Assembly: GCA_949130495.1 (NCBI GenBank)
Contig: OX422217.1
Location: 577,016,606 to 577,080,605 of the forward strand
Direction of reading: 5' to 3'
Source: Sambucus nigra
Taxonomy: Eukaryota; Streptophyta; Magnoliopsida; Dipsacales; Adoxaceae
DNA length: 64,000 nucleotides
Notes under the pieces: generated by a model
The model's database searches: none
Told to the model about the DNA's origin: nothing
The model's input: the letters and a program-made list of their open reading frames with translations, nothing else
Program-made: the position numbers and the translations under genes
Shown here: positions 1 through 12,234 of the stretch, one piece after another
Position numbering within the stretch: position 1 is the first letter of the stretch
How the letters are laid out: each line of letters opens with the position of its first letter

Positions 1-60
1 TAGTATGTACACCTGGCTATTGGATTGATGATGATATATATATACGGTTAGAAATAAATA

Positions 61-62
<2 letters not shown>

Positions 63-122
<60 letters not shown>
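63..122. repeat. (TA)n microsatellite
   Basis: Nearly pure alternating TA. Similar tracts occur at 681-704, 3,410-3,458, 8,439-8,463, 13,457-13,511 and 23,503-23,568. Confidence 0.95.
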
Positions 123-123
<1 letters not shown>

Positions 124-380
124 CCTATAGATGAAAGGATATGGACTTTTATGAAGTACATCTTAGATGATTATGGTGTACTAGATTGATGGGGGTTGAT
201 GTATCGCACATAAGGTATTATTCGGTTACATCATCCCAAGGATATTATTGGAGGTTCTTTTATTTTATTTTATTTGTTTTCTTTTTCTTTTCTTCTTTCT
301 TTCTTTAGTAGTTGTAGTTAGTAGTAATGGTAGTATTAACTTGTATGTTGAGGATTATGGATCTCTAGGATCGACATTGC

Positions 381-592
381 CCAGGAGTAGTGTAACGAGG
401 TGGTTCCTTGTTTGGATTTCGCTTTGCGAGACACCTCACGCACGAAACGCAGTGCCATGTCGAGATTTGAGAGAAGTAATTCCATAGGTGGCATCTCGGA
501 TCTCTGGTCTTGACCTTGTCAGGAGTAGTGTAACGGGGCGGTTCCTTGTTTGGATTTCGCTTTGCGAGACTCCCCACGCACGAAACGTAGTA
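381..592 (+). repeat. Two copies of a ~73-bp retrotransposon segment
   Basis: The copies lie at 381-453 and 520-592. Each starts near AGGAGTAGTGTAACG and contains GGTTCCTTGTTTGGATTTCG. A third, more diverged copy lies at 16,700-16,772 in the interior of the neighbouring chromovirus-like element, which ties this stretch to the same family. Function unknown. Confidence 0.8.
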
Positions 593-1633
593 CAATTTTG
601 GGATTAGAGAGAAGTCTTGCCAATATTCCATGTGCATGTTATTAAGTATATTAATTCTTACGTTTTTAGCCTATATAGGTATATATATATATATATATAT
701 ATATAAATGTATATGTATAGGGGAAATGTTTTGGGAATTATGATGATTATAATTCATAAGATTATTAATAGGAATTCATTAAGCCTTTTATGGCAAAATT
801 GTGGTGATCATAATCTAGTAAGATTAGAAACAGGGTGGATTCTTGGGCTATGTTAGGAAGGCAAATTCTCGTGGGGATAAGCTAGGCCTATATAAGTTAG
901 GTTGTACTAATAATGTGGGGGTAATTTAACTAAAACTTGAGGACGCGAATAGGTGCGCACCTTTAAATGAGAGGTGAGTTGGGGTTTCGCGAGAGTGCGG
1001 TCTCACCTTAATTATGAAATAAAGTGCACCGATATTTATTATGCACGGTTAACACACTTGCTAAATATTTTACACATTCGGGGCTCTGACCCGTTTACTT
1101 TTCTCTCCTCCTTGTATATATATATGTTACCACAGGTATCCTACCGCATGGATGCCGAATGACCTTCTATCCTGAGTCTGGGGAGCCGTTACAGGTGCGG
1201 ACTGTTGCGGGATGTTTCATGTAGCCGCTTCCTACTTCTTTAAATTTCTAGGTAGGATTCATGTTGTATATCGGGTTTGTACCCAAGGGATATTTATATA
1301 TATGTTTATATTCATTCCATTTCAGTTATTGTATTTGCTGTGACCCGACAGCTTATTCGGGTTTATTTATTTATGGCATATTCATGTATAGTGATACCTT
1401 TCAATTCTTATAGTTCTTTCTTGCATCTCTCTTATTTATTAGAAATTTTGTAGTGTTGGGTTGTGTTATGTTGCATGTTTTAATTTATTTAACATCTCGC
1501 TTATATGATATCGGGTAGTTAGTCCTATATTATATAGCACCGACAGTTGATGTTGAGACTGGACCATCTGGAATTCCTGATTTAATATAGTATAGGGCTG
1601 GCCACCCGTTATTATTTTAAGCGGGGTGTTACA

Positions 1634-3241
1634 TGCTCTACGTAGTACCTATATGCCTACACAACGTCAAACCCACCTGTGCCGACGTGTGGTCACTGGC
1701 CCGAACACACGAACCCCCGTGTGGATAGGAAAGTCCACTGGTATGTCCACACAAAATATATAATAGTTACATATTATTTCTCCCTATAATATGTAAAGGT
1801 AATTATCCAATAATTACTATAAAGTTCCAATTCAAATTCCGTACCGTCAATTATTCAATTAATAATTTATCATCTAATAAATTATTAACTATTCCCAGTA
1901 ATTAATTACTTATCCATATAATTATAGGTAATTTTCATAAATTTCAGCATGAGTGGGATCTTATTCCATGATTTAATTATCCCATAAAAACTCACATTGG
2001 TTACTTTAATATACCTACTTTGCTACTGTTCATGAGGGATCAAATGCAAGAACCTAAGTTACAGAATTCAAGGTTCAATACTACAGGAAAAAGGGGAGGG
2101 GAAAAATCCATGTCGTTCGAATGACTGGGGTTGTCGTTCAAGCAAAATGGCTTGTCGTTTGAACGACTTGCCACGTCATTTGAAGGACGTCTCGTCATCT
2201 TCTCCGACCCTCTCTCTTTCTGGGTTTCTCAGATGTCCCTAAAACCACAAAATTTCTAACAGGTCGCAAACCAGAATTTTCCCTACTATTGACATTATTC
2301 AGTCCCAACAAATTACTAATAAATTCCAAATATCAACGATTTAGGATCCAATTCCAAACTCAGTCTATTCCAAATCAAGAACATATGATAAGGGCACTAC
2401 ATCTAGATTTCAGTCCTTTAAAGTTTACTAATAATTTCTTTCAATAAATAACCAACTATCCTCCAGTAATTATCAAAACTTGACAAAAATCTAATCATCA
2501 ATAAGGCTTTCGATTCCTAATTTCAAGAATAATTTCTACATGTATATTCTTCCTCTACATGTGGGTTTTCATCATCAATTTAAACATAATAAGCCCTAAT
2601 TTTCAGAAGAAAAACAAGGAGATAAATTATGCATTGAGAAATAAAATTGAAACATAGATTATGCAATAAAATTCTTGCCTTTAAATTTTGTAGAGGAGAA
2701 CCCTTGAAAGCATTTGATCCCTCCTTGTTCTTACTCGTTTCCTTCCTTGGGTTTTTCTCTTTTTTTCTCTCCCGTGGTTGTTACTTTAGGTTTTATTTTT
2801 GTGTTAGTGGGGGAGTGGTTTTCCCCCACTTAACCACTCAAATGATGCTAATCCCGAGTTGGGTCAAAAGCCCAACTTTTGGACCTCCAAATAAGCCTGA
2901 AACCATAACCCAATTAGCCCAAATGTTCCCCAACTCATATACCTATGACCTGAGACCAATTCTAAATAATTAAAACACTAAATCGGGTCTCTATTTTTAA
3001 TCTTTTTCAACGACACGCGCCCAATAATTTATTTAAAAATTAATTATTTTTCACTCGCAAACTCATTACGTTGAGTTGAGTTTTATTTTTAATAAAATCA
3101 CAAATACTTACTTAACTTAAAAACATTTACTCGCTTAATTGTAAATCTTCCCAATTTAATTTATTCTCATAATTAAAATCCGAAGTCATTAAATCCATCT
3201 AATCGAAATATTTTATTCATAAAAATTTAGAGGGTATTACA
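1634..3241 (-). mobile_element. Truncated minus-strand LTR (5' half)
   Basis: On the minus strand this begins at 3,241 with TGTAATACCCTC, the typical start of the chromovirus-like LTRs in this window (compare TGTAATACCCCG at 31,664). It carries a degenerate donor-like motif AGGCAAGA (minus strand, plus coordinates 2,673-2,680). It also carries a cluster of degenerate TTCGAA palindromes with gtcg/cgac arms at 2,113-2,200. Both stand at the same distance from the LTR start as in the complete LTRs. The 3' half, with the acceptor-like motif and the GGTGTCA end, is absent. The plus-strand LTR that ends at 1,633 abuts it, so truncation by insertion or recombination is likely. The left border is approximate. 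Confidence 0.6.
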
Positions 3242-3406
3242 AGAATATAGAATTTTACATATGTATTAAAAAATACTAGCAATCCATGTATGTTTATAAT
3301 TTTATTGTAAATTATACATGCAATATCATTATATAGGCACACACGCACACACATGTGTGTGTGTGTATATATATATATATACACACACAATTATGTATGT
3401 ATGTAT

Positions 3407-3460
<54 letters not shown>

Positions 3461-3818
3461 TTAAACTGCTCAACATACCTCATTAAATATACAAACAACA
3501 CATGATATATTAATGCATTTATGATGTATGTGTGTAAGTATCATCATATTATATATACGTATGTAGTTAGAACTCTTAAAACTCTCAATCTAATTTTTTC
3601 GATTTTTGCATTATTTAAAAAAAACATTTCCTGCCATAGCATTATTCAACCAACACTTTTTTTTAAATAATTAGATAACCATTTTACTCCCATGTGACTC
3701 TCCTACCCATCTATCCCACTCCTAAAAAACTGCTTGCAATCTCCTCTCTCCCGTAATCAACCTTTACATGTTTACAATTCATTCCTCCACTCCCTCTCAC
3801 AACATATACAAATAAACA
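3242..3818. other. Unassigned AT-rich sequence with a diverged duplicate at 28.4 kb
   Basis: Apart from microsatellites, the notable content is 3,553-3,806. It aligns by eye to 28,398-28,663 with substitutions and small gaps: both share GTAGTTAGAACTCT, then TTTTACTCCCAT, then CCTACCCATCTATCCCA. The similarity stops just before the ATG at 3,819. No terminal repeats or target duplications were recognised around either copy. Confidence 0.6.
3331..3458. repeat. Compound (AC)/(TG)/(TA) microsatellites
   Basis: Alternating AC, then TG, then TA runs (3,331-3,395), followed by a long TA run (about 3,410-3,458). Simple sequence only. Confidence 0.9.
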
Positions 3819-4322
3819 ATGTCAATCATAACAATCTTCATTTTCACTCTCCTTTTTTCCATCACTTCCACCTCCATCACTCTTCTTATGCCTCCCTTAT
3901 CCATCTCCACCCTCAAATCCAACAGTTACACCCTTATCACCTCCGCCATCTCCACTCTCTTCTTTAACGCCACCAGCACCATCCTCGCCCCCCAAGAGTC
4001 CCACCCACCTTCGCGCCCCACTTTCTACTTTCTCAAAAAATCCCTCACTTTTCAACAACTCTCATCTTCCAATCATCTCCCACCCCCACCACTGCCTCAT
4101 TCTTACCAAACACCCCAACCCACATTACATAAAAATCTCTAAATCCAAGATCCTACAACTCGACCTTTATGTTAACAAATATCTCACCATTCACAATATC
4201 CAAAATCCTATTCACTTTACATCTAATTGTGCAACGCTTTATGACAATTCATCAATATATGTTTCTACTGTCGTAACAGTGGAGACTTATCGATTCGCAT
4301 GCATGCAATCTCATATTAAAGC
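3819..4322 (+). pseudogene. Possible fasciclin (FAS1)-like gene remnant
   Basis: An ATG at 3,819 opens a 107-codon frame to 4,142. It begins with a hydrophobic, signal-peptide-like stretch (about residues 3-25) and is followed by SYTLITSAISTLFF and STILAP. Plant fasciclin-like arabinogalactan proteins have a comparable start ('YTL..AI' then 'LFAP/ILAP' with a downstream 'F.LK..L...QL'). After a stop at 4,140 the +1 frame stays open for about 60 more codons to near 4,322, suggesting one frameshift around 4,120-4,140. The remnant ends next to the Harbinger-like element at 4,344. The resemblance is by memory of family patterns and is weak; it may be a chance frame in pyrimidine-rich DNA. It is the only candidate host-gene trace in the window. 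Confidence 0.25.
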
Positions 4323-6205
4323 TTCTATTAGTCATTTCACTTAGGCCTCGTTTGATACGCCGTATAAGGGGTCCAGATTGGACAGGATAATGATGAACCG
4401 TATAAGGCTTATTCCAATACTGTGTTTGGAACAGTTCCGAATAAGAAGACGGGATGGGATATAATAATACAGTCATGTGTTAGAAATGCTTCGGATAGGA
4501 TTAATTTATCTCCAGTTTTCTAAAAATACCCTTCATTTGTATAAAAAAATAAAAAAAAATATATTGTTATCACATATTTTAACTCAATAACATAATATTT
4601 AATTCCACGTGGGATGTTAAAAAATAATATTATGAGATGAAAATATGTATTCGTATTTGTATTTATAATTTGTACACACTTAACCACTAGTAATCACTTA
4701 CACGCATACGAAAACCATGTGTACACAAACTAGCCGCCAGAAATAATGAGATAGTAAAACTGGTTGCTTAGTACCTTCTCTTTCGATTCAAAACAAATGA
4801 GTTGCAGAAAATTACTTCAAGTCACAACTGAATAACATCGATTTTACCCAAAATAGTCGTCGAAAACATACATAAAAAAATAAATTGAATTGTACACAGC
4901 TTTCAACTTGTCTAGCATATATGTTAATATATGATACATTAAAAAAAATGTGACACCCCGCCTAATAAAATACCGGGTGATCAGTCCTATACCAAATTAA
5001 AACAGGAATCTCAGTTGGATCATCCTTAGCATCACTGTCGAAAACTTTTTAAGACTTATTAACCACCTAGTATTCCAAAAACTGGTGCCAATTTTAACTT
5101 TTTAATTAAACAAAACAGTACGTGCGGAAATAAATATAAACCATTCACACAACTGAATAAAACTCAACTGAAATAATTAATTACACAACTTGCCGAATAA
5201 ACCATCGTCCACCAAAGTGAAATAATCCAATACAATATTCAACATCGGAATAAAACAAATCTGAAGACTGAACTGAAAGTCTGGGCGACATGTCCTAAAT
5301 AAAACTGGAACTGATAAATGATTCCTACTCTAGGAATGAATGAGTGATGCGTCTAATCCAAATTCCTGCTAGCATCCACATATGCAGCAGCTCCATGTCC
5401 CTGGAATAGAATATCAATCCTGGCGTCCTTGTGGCTGGACACCTAAAAGGTTTTGAAAATAGTTTTATAGCAAGGGTTAGAACCCAAAACATTTTGAAAA
5501 TATTTAGCAAGTGAATTAACTACAGTAATTTAAAATGCATGAATGCGCTTCATATTTAAGTTAGTGTCTCACTCCCTCGTGAACATTCTCACCCCTCCAC
5601 TATTGTGGACACCTACCGGTTACCTTAACCCCACCTAGTTGTACTATCCCGTCCAACTAGTCCTGGTATAACCTTACCTTGCCATACTACTCTAACCCGA
5701 GTATAATGATTCTTAAATTATAAGTTATCTCACAATTAACTTAATTAATTCCTCTTAAATATTAGCATATAACCGTGTCACAAGTTATATAAAGTAAATA
5801 CATCACACACTGTATTATTACCCGTATATAATATTTACTACCATTATATACATACCTTTACCCCAATATCCGCACATATAACATACGTATATCCATCCCT
5901 TCGAGTATACCCTCGCCGGATGATTCCCTCTAAAATGCTATCTCACTAGGCGTGCTCACAAAACCTAGTTCCCCAAGTTGGAATCGCTCACCAACTTAGC
6001 CCAAAATATAAACGTAGTGGAGGCGGTCATAATCCTTCCCTGAAAGTGAGATAAATTCCTCACCCATATATACCGGACGCTATGACCTGGGGATATACTC
6101 GCCCTACTCCTCAAGCTAGGGGATTCACCCACATCGCGCAACCTCCCTTGATAGCATTAGAGTATATAAATTGAATAAATATATAGTCACTGATATTTAA
6201 TATCA

Positions 6206-6311
<106 letters not shown>

Positions 6312-6375
6312 TACACCGTATTTATATAATATAAACTCTGGCTTTACCGTGTACTAAAAATCCCGTGCACTGCCT

Positions 6376-7255
6376 GTAATTTCCTGAGTCTGTGGCCCGA
6401 CTCAACGTAATTAATTTTCTCACTTAATAATTTATCGTCTTCCCGAGTCTATGGTCCGACTCTAATATATTTAATTCACACCTCAATTTATAAAATACTT
6501 TCCCTGAGTCTATGGTCCGACTCTAATTAAATTAATTAACACACTTATTAATTTAATACCTTCCTGAGTCTATCACCCGACTCTAATTAAATTAACTAAC
6601 ACACATATTAATTTAATCTTTCCCGAGTCTACAATCCGACTCTAATGAAATTAATTAACACACCTATTAATTTAATACCTCCCCAAGTCTATAATCCGAC
6701 TCTAATTAAATTAATTATCACATTTATTAATCTAATCCTACCCGAGTCTACAATCCGACTCTAATTAAATTAATTATCACATTTATTAATTTAATCCTAC
6801 CCGATTCTACAATCCGACTCTAATCACATTTATTAATTTAATCCTACCCGAGTCTACAATCCGACTCTAATTAAATTAATTATCACACTTATTAATTTAA
6901 TCCTACCCGAGTCTACAATCCGACTCTAATTAAATTAATTATCACATTTATTAATTTAATAACTTAGTGTCACCCAACCATTATCCCCGGACTCACTTAC
7001 TTGGCCCGTAACTTAATATTTCCCGAGTCTATGTTCCGACTCCAAATTAATTACTCTCTCTCAATAATTAATTTAATACTCTCGTGTCACTTAACCAACA
7101 TACCCGGACTCGCTCACTTGGTCCATTTTACATTTAATAATTTCATTCCCACATATTCGCCCACAATGTGTCATACATTCATATCCATAATTTCCCCAAT
7201 TATATTTACTTATAATTATTAGCATACCCGGACTCGCTCACTTGGTCCGTAATTA
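6376..7255 (-). repeat. Tandem repeat (~60 bp) with GAGTC...GACTC arms
   Basis: About a dozen units, most 58-66 bp apart. Each contains CCGAGTCTACAATCCGACTC followed by an AT-rich spacer built of AATTAAATTAATTA. GAGTC and GACTC are inverted arms about 8 nt apart, so each unit can form a small hairpin. Units beyond about 6,960 are more degenerate and mix with GGACTCGCTCACTTGG variants. The array is confined to the solo LTR's candidate intron and accounts for much of its extra length. Confidence 0.85.
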
Positions 7256-7446
7256 AATTGAATATGTTTCACCCAAAATTTCTACTTTAAGTCTCAACTC
7301 ATAACTTAGATTGCACATTCATAATAGCTATCTTTTGAGCTCCTAGCTATTAATATTTCTATAATTTTTCACCAAATAAAATTATACCCAAAATTAAAAA
7401 TACAACAAGGTTAACCCACAACCCGACCTGACCAAGAATTCAGACC

Positions 7447-7482
7447 GTCGATCGATCGATGGCCCCCGATCGATCGATCGAT
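7447..7482. repeat. TCGA-palindrome cluster in solo LTR
   Basis: Two runs of overlapping GATCGATC units (about 7,448-7,461 and 7,468-7,481) are separated by GGCCCCC. The cluster stands about 1,080-1,110 bp from the LTR start. Clusters with different sequence but the same TCGA centres stand at equivalent places in the other LTRs. Confidence 0.8.
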
Positions 7483-9053
7483 CATACCTGGGCAGCTCTC
7501 GTTCCCCACTGAATTCCACCATTAACGAAATACAAGGTTTGTAAACCTTAATTGAAGCCTCTAATCACATCACCCCATCACATAAACATGGTTAATTCAT
7601 ATCCCACACATCATAGGGATCTTAAGGTACACAATTTTCCCTACTTACTTTCATAATTTCCTGAAATGGGTTTTCCATTAAAGTTTGTCAACTTTGTTCT
7701 ACCAACCAAATTCCAAATCCAAATCCCACCAGTTTATATTCCGTATTTTCATGCAAATCAGATATCTATACTCAGAGATATACAACACAGTAATTTTTAC
7801 TTTGAATCTCATTCAATAGTCCCATGAACAAAAATCCCATTTTTGTACCCATTTATCCCAAAATGAATTTTGGTTTACACATCACTATGATATGAATTGA
7901 TTATCATCAATTTAGAAATCACAACAGTTAACCACTTGCCTGTAAGTGTTCGTAGTGTCTGATCCGTTGGCGTAGTCCCTCAATTTGGCTCTAAAATCCC
8001 CAAATTGGCTTTTGCTAAGCTTTCCCCCAATTTCCCTCTCAAGCCCTAGGCTTAGAATTGTGTTAGCTGCTGATTTCCTAATCCCTCACTTAGGTTAAAA
8101 CCCTCAATCTCGTTTTTCACCTAATGGGCTTAATTAAAGTGGCCCAACTCACCCCGTGTGGGCCCGGCTATGCTCAAAAATACCCCGAGACCCAATTACT
8201 ACCCCAGGGTACTCTTTTCTGACTATCTCGATTCATCCGGACTCAACCGCGCACTCGGAATTGGCATCCAAATTAATTTATAAAAATCCTTATCTCACAC
8301 CCAATTTAGTCTATACCGACTCCCGGCTGGGATAAGTGCATACCTCGTCATTAATACCCGAAATGACGTAATTAAATTATTACTATTCACTTAATAAATA
8401 AATTTCCCTAAACATTAACCATTCACTCCCCAATTGATATTTATATATATATATATATATATATTGCCATAATTAATTCAATTAAAATTACAACACACAA
8501 GTAATTTAAAATTCCCGAATTAATTAAATATTAAATGTACAAAAATACGAGGTGTTACAAAAAATATGTGTAACAAAATATTAGCGGTGAATTAACAACA
8601 CATAACTTTCAACTTGTCTAGTAGGTGACTTAACATAATATTTGCATCGATTTAAACTAAAATAGTAGTTCATGATAAAGCAACAAATAGAAAAAAATAG
8701 AAAAAAATGAGGAGGTTACCTAGCGTGATGAAAAATATGAATGGAGAGTTATGTGAATCAAAGGGATTGCTGACTGCTATCTAATACATGAGATAGTGCA
8801 AGTTGCGTGAGTTTTTTTTATAACTTAATAAGAGTAGAGTAGTAGTTTTTAATCAAATTTTGACACCATATAATTTTATACGACCTTGGAGGTGGGATTT
8901 TTTTATCCCACTCCTTGTGGGATAAGGAGCTCACTTTGGATAACTTATTCCATCTCATATCCTATCCAAAATTACACCAAACATTGGATAAGATAATTTT
9001 ATCCAATACGAACCTCTTATACGGCGCATCAAACGAGGCCTTAGAGGACAAAA

Positions 9054-11222
9054 GAGCCAGAGTCGGCACTCCCCGTAGTCTTCTAGCACTCCATTTTTAT
9101 TTTAAATACCAATCATATCCTTACATTTATTTTCACACTCCATTTTTATTATAAATATCAATCTTACCCTTATATTTATAAAATTTAAATTTTCACTTTT
9201 TTACCTTCAATTAAAATAAGTATATTTGAAAAATACCTAAAAAAATTATATTTTCAATAAAAAAATATATTTTTTTATAAAAACTATTTTTAATAAGAAT
9301 CAATTTTAAAAATATTTTTTTTACTTTTCATAACTATTTTAAAAACAGATTTCAATTGTTTAAAAAAATTGTTATCTATTTTTTTTTTACTGAAAACTAT
9401 CCATAAAACATAAAAAATTATTTTATATAAAATAAAGACTATTTTTACAAAATAAACAGTTTTTTATGAATCACTTACTTTTTAAGTAACAATATCACGA
9501 CCCAAATAAAACGTGACGTGGTATGGAGTCCTATTTTTTTCATATCGCTGGTACGCACCATTTTTTACTATTTTAAAAATAATCTTATTACTATTTAGAA
9601 AAAATGGTTCACGCCAGCGGTATGTATAGGCCGTCCGACCACCTATACATACCGATAGGGTGAACCATTTTTTCTAATATATTGATCCGCGACAGCTGTA
9701 TGTTTTCTAATAAAACAGTTGAAATGTGTTCTTTTAACAAAATTAGATGAAATGTTTAAAAATAGCATGCTCGTTTTCCTCAAAAAAAAACATTTCATCA
9801 GTTTTAGTTAAAGAAAACATTTCCACTCTTTTTTCTTTTAAAAACATATCAATTGTTTTGTTAAAAAAATATTTCAACTTCTTTCTCTTTTAAAAACATT
9901 TCAACTGTTTTGTTAAAAAAAACATTTCAACCACTTATACATATTTCTAGCGTGGAAGGTTTTTTTTTAATAAAAAACTGTTTTTAATAAGAATCTATTT
10001 TAATTTTTTTTTACTTGACATAACTGTTTAAAAAAACATTTCAATTGCTTAAAAAAAATTGTTCTCTATTTTTTTTGTACTGAAAATTGTTTATAAAACA
10101 TAAAAAATTATTTAATATAAAATAAAATTTGTTTTTACAAAATAAACCATTTTTATGAATCTTTTATCTTCTAAGTAACATGATCACCACCCAAATAAAA
10201 CGCGACGTGGCGTGTTGTATTTTTTCATACCGTTGGCGTGGACCAATTTTTACTATTTAAAAAATAACAAAAAAATTTAGAAAAAATGGTCCACGCTAGT
10301 TTTTAAAATAGTAAAAAATGGTGCGTGCCAGCAATATGAAAAAAAATAGGACTCCATGCCAAATCGCGTTGTATTTGTGTCGTGATCATGTTACTTAAAA
10401 AATAAATGATTCATAAAAAACAGTTTATTTTGTAAAAAATAGTTTTCATTTTATATAGAATATTTTTTTATGTTTTATGAAGATTTTTCAATCAAAAAAT
10501 ATTAAAAACAATTTTTTTAAGCAACTGAAATGTTTTTTTAAAATAGTTATGAAAAGTAAAAAATAAAAATAAAAATGATTCTTATTAAAAATAGTTTTTT
10601 ACCCTGTTCAAAAAAACCCACATAGGCTTGAGGCTTGGGAGAAGCGTCCCGCCTTACGCTTTTTACGCTTTATTCTTAGTAAAACCCTTAAGGTGCACTT
10701 TTTTCTAAAAACAACAATACTTTAGTGAAACGATATCGCCTTTTAAAGAATTTTTTACAAATCGAACCAATATCTCATCCAAAATAATCAAATAGTATTT
10801 TTAGTTTGCATATATTCAAACATATTTTTATGATATGTACAATTTTAGTATTTTAATAGCCTTGTTATGGTTAAAACATATTAAGAAAGCCTAAACGCCT
10901 TTCACGCCTAAGGTCCGCCTAGGCTTCTAAGGCTTAAGGCTTGGCCTCCATGCCTCGATCACGCCCCGCGGTTTTTAGAACTTTGGTTTTTTATTAAAAA
11001 AAATATTTTTTTTTACTAAAAATATAATTTTTTTAGTTATTTTTTGAATATGCTTATTTTAATTGAAGGCAAAAAAGTGAAAAATTAAATTTTATAAATA
11101 TAAGGGTATGATTGATATTTAAAATAAAAATGAAGTGTGAGAATAAATGTAAGGGCATGATTGGTATTTAAAATAAAAATGGAGTGTTAGAAGATTATGG
11201 GGAGTGCCAATAGCCGGCTCCA
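9054..11222. mobile_element. Mutator-like foldback element with ~245-bp terminal inverted repeats
   Basis: The left arm (9,054 to about 9,300) and right arm (about 10,980-11,220) are inverted copies with roughly 90% identity by eye. The left arm starts GAGCCAGAGTCGGCACTCCC; the complement of the right arm reads GAGCCGGCTATTGGCACTCC. An imperfect 9-bp duplication is visible (AGGACAAAA at 9,045-9,053; AGGACATAA at 11,223-11,231). Long arms plus a 9-bp duplication suggest a Mutator-like origin. There is no transposase. The interior is itself a nest of repeats: an A/T-rich module at about 9,275-9,620 recurs directly at about 9,960-10,290 and inverted at about 10,295-10,610. Ends are accurate to about 2 bp. 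Confidence 0.7.
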
Positions 11223-11561
11223 AGGACATAATGTACACAGGTTAGCCCCTTTCATGTCACATCAGTGGGCCCCGCATATTTTTATGAGTTATTTATATAT
11301 AGGTCCCATAAGAATAGAGTTTTCCTAACTAAGTCCTATGGACTTTTCAACCATTAAATAGGTCATATTCCTAATTTTTTGGAATTTTTTTTCACAATTT
11401 TACCTTTTTAAAGCAAACCATCCATAACTTCTTGTGGGAAATTGCATAAGTGCTTAAACTTTTTTTTCATCCTATTTTTAATCTTCAAATGATCATAACT
11501 TTTAAATGACAAATCCGTTTTTGGCAAAGTTACTGTTTTTTAAATCTACTCATCGAGATCT
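11223..11561. other. Unassigned spacer
   Basis: No open frame, inverted repeat or RNA gene was recognised. The last bases, GATCT at 11,557-11,561, are the left target duplication of the following retrotransposon. Joining across that element gives ...CATCGA-GATCT-ATCAAACAAG... as the empty site. Confidence 0.7.
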
Positions 11562-12234
11562 TGTAATAACCCGTATTTTTGAAAGATTTTATTTTAATTA
11601 TGGGATTAGGATTAATTAATTTAAATGGGGAAATTTATTTATATTTAATTCGAATTTAATTAAATAATTACTAGCGTGACGAGAGTTAGTATGTGTTGCT
11701 GATAATTATGTTGAATATTACTTAGCGAGTAAAGTAATATATGATTACAAAAATATTATTACGGTCGGGAGTGAACAATACGACAATTGCAATACACTTA
11801 GTTGGGACGCACGTGTGAGTCGTGTCGATATTACTTTATTGGGTTAAAAAGATAATTTATTTTTAAGTAACTCGTATGATCATTTAGAGTGCGCCGATGA
11901 GTCCGGAAGGGTTGATATAGTCATAAAACCCTACTCAAGTCTTTTATTAGGATTTTGGGGCAATTTAGGCCAAACAGTCAACCCGGAGGGGTATTTTGGT
12001 CTTTTGATATTTTGGAGAATTAAATTGGACAAAAATAGATAATTAAAAGGGAAGTGTATGTGGGTAATAGGTTATTGGTCAAGTAGAGAACCAAAGAGGG
12101 AGAAGAAGAACTACATAGGTGCCCTGGGATAAAGCTTCAAGCTCTCACACCAAAAATCACACCAATGCGTAGATCATGAAGAGAGGATCACCCCTATACC
12201 AGTTTCATTCAGCGAATCAGAAGTTCACAAAAAG

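Larger units (their letters stand above)
1..1633 (+). mobile_element. 3' part of a decayed chromovirus-like LTR retrotransposon
   Basis: The stretch ends at 1,633 in GCGGGGTGTTACA, the same LTR end (GGCGGGGTGTCA) seen at 14,459 and 24,524. From about 950 onward it follows the last third of the 11,562-14,459 LTR: the CTCTGACCCGTTT motif at 1,084-1,096, a pyrimidine tract, then CACAG|GTATCC at 1,131-1,140. Before about 640 it looks internal, because a segment found twice here (381-453 and 520-592) recurs in the interior of the 11.5-24.5 kb element. The LTR start is not recognisable, so the LTR/interior border is unknown. No open frame longer than 90 codons survives. The strand is inferred from the LTR end; the clade is inferred by resemblance. 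Confidence 0.6.

Noticed and set aside
2647..2973. 108-codon plus-strand frame
   Set aside because: Lies within the truncated minus-strand LTR leader region; no similarity or domain visible.
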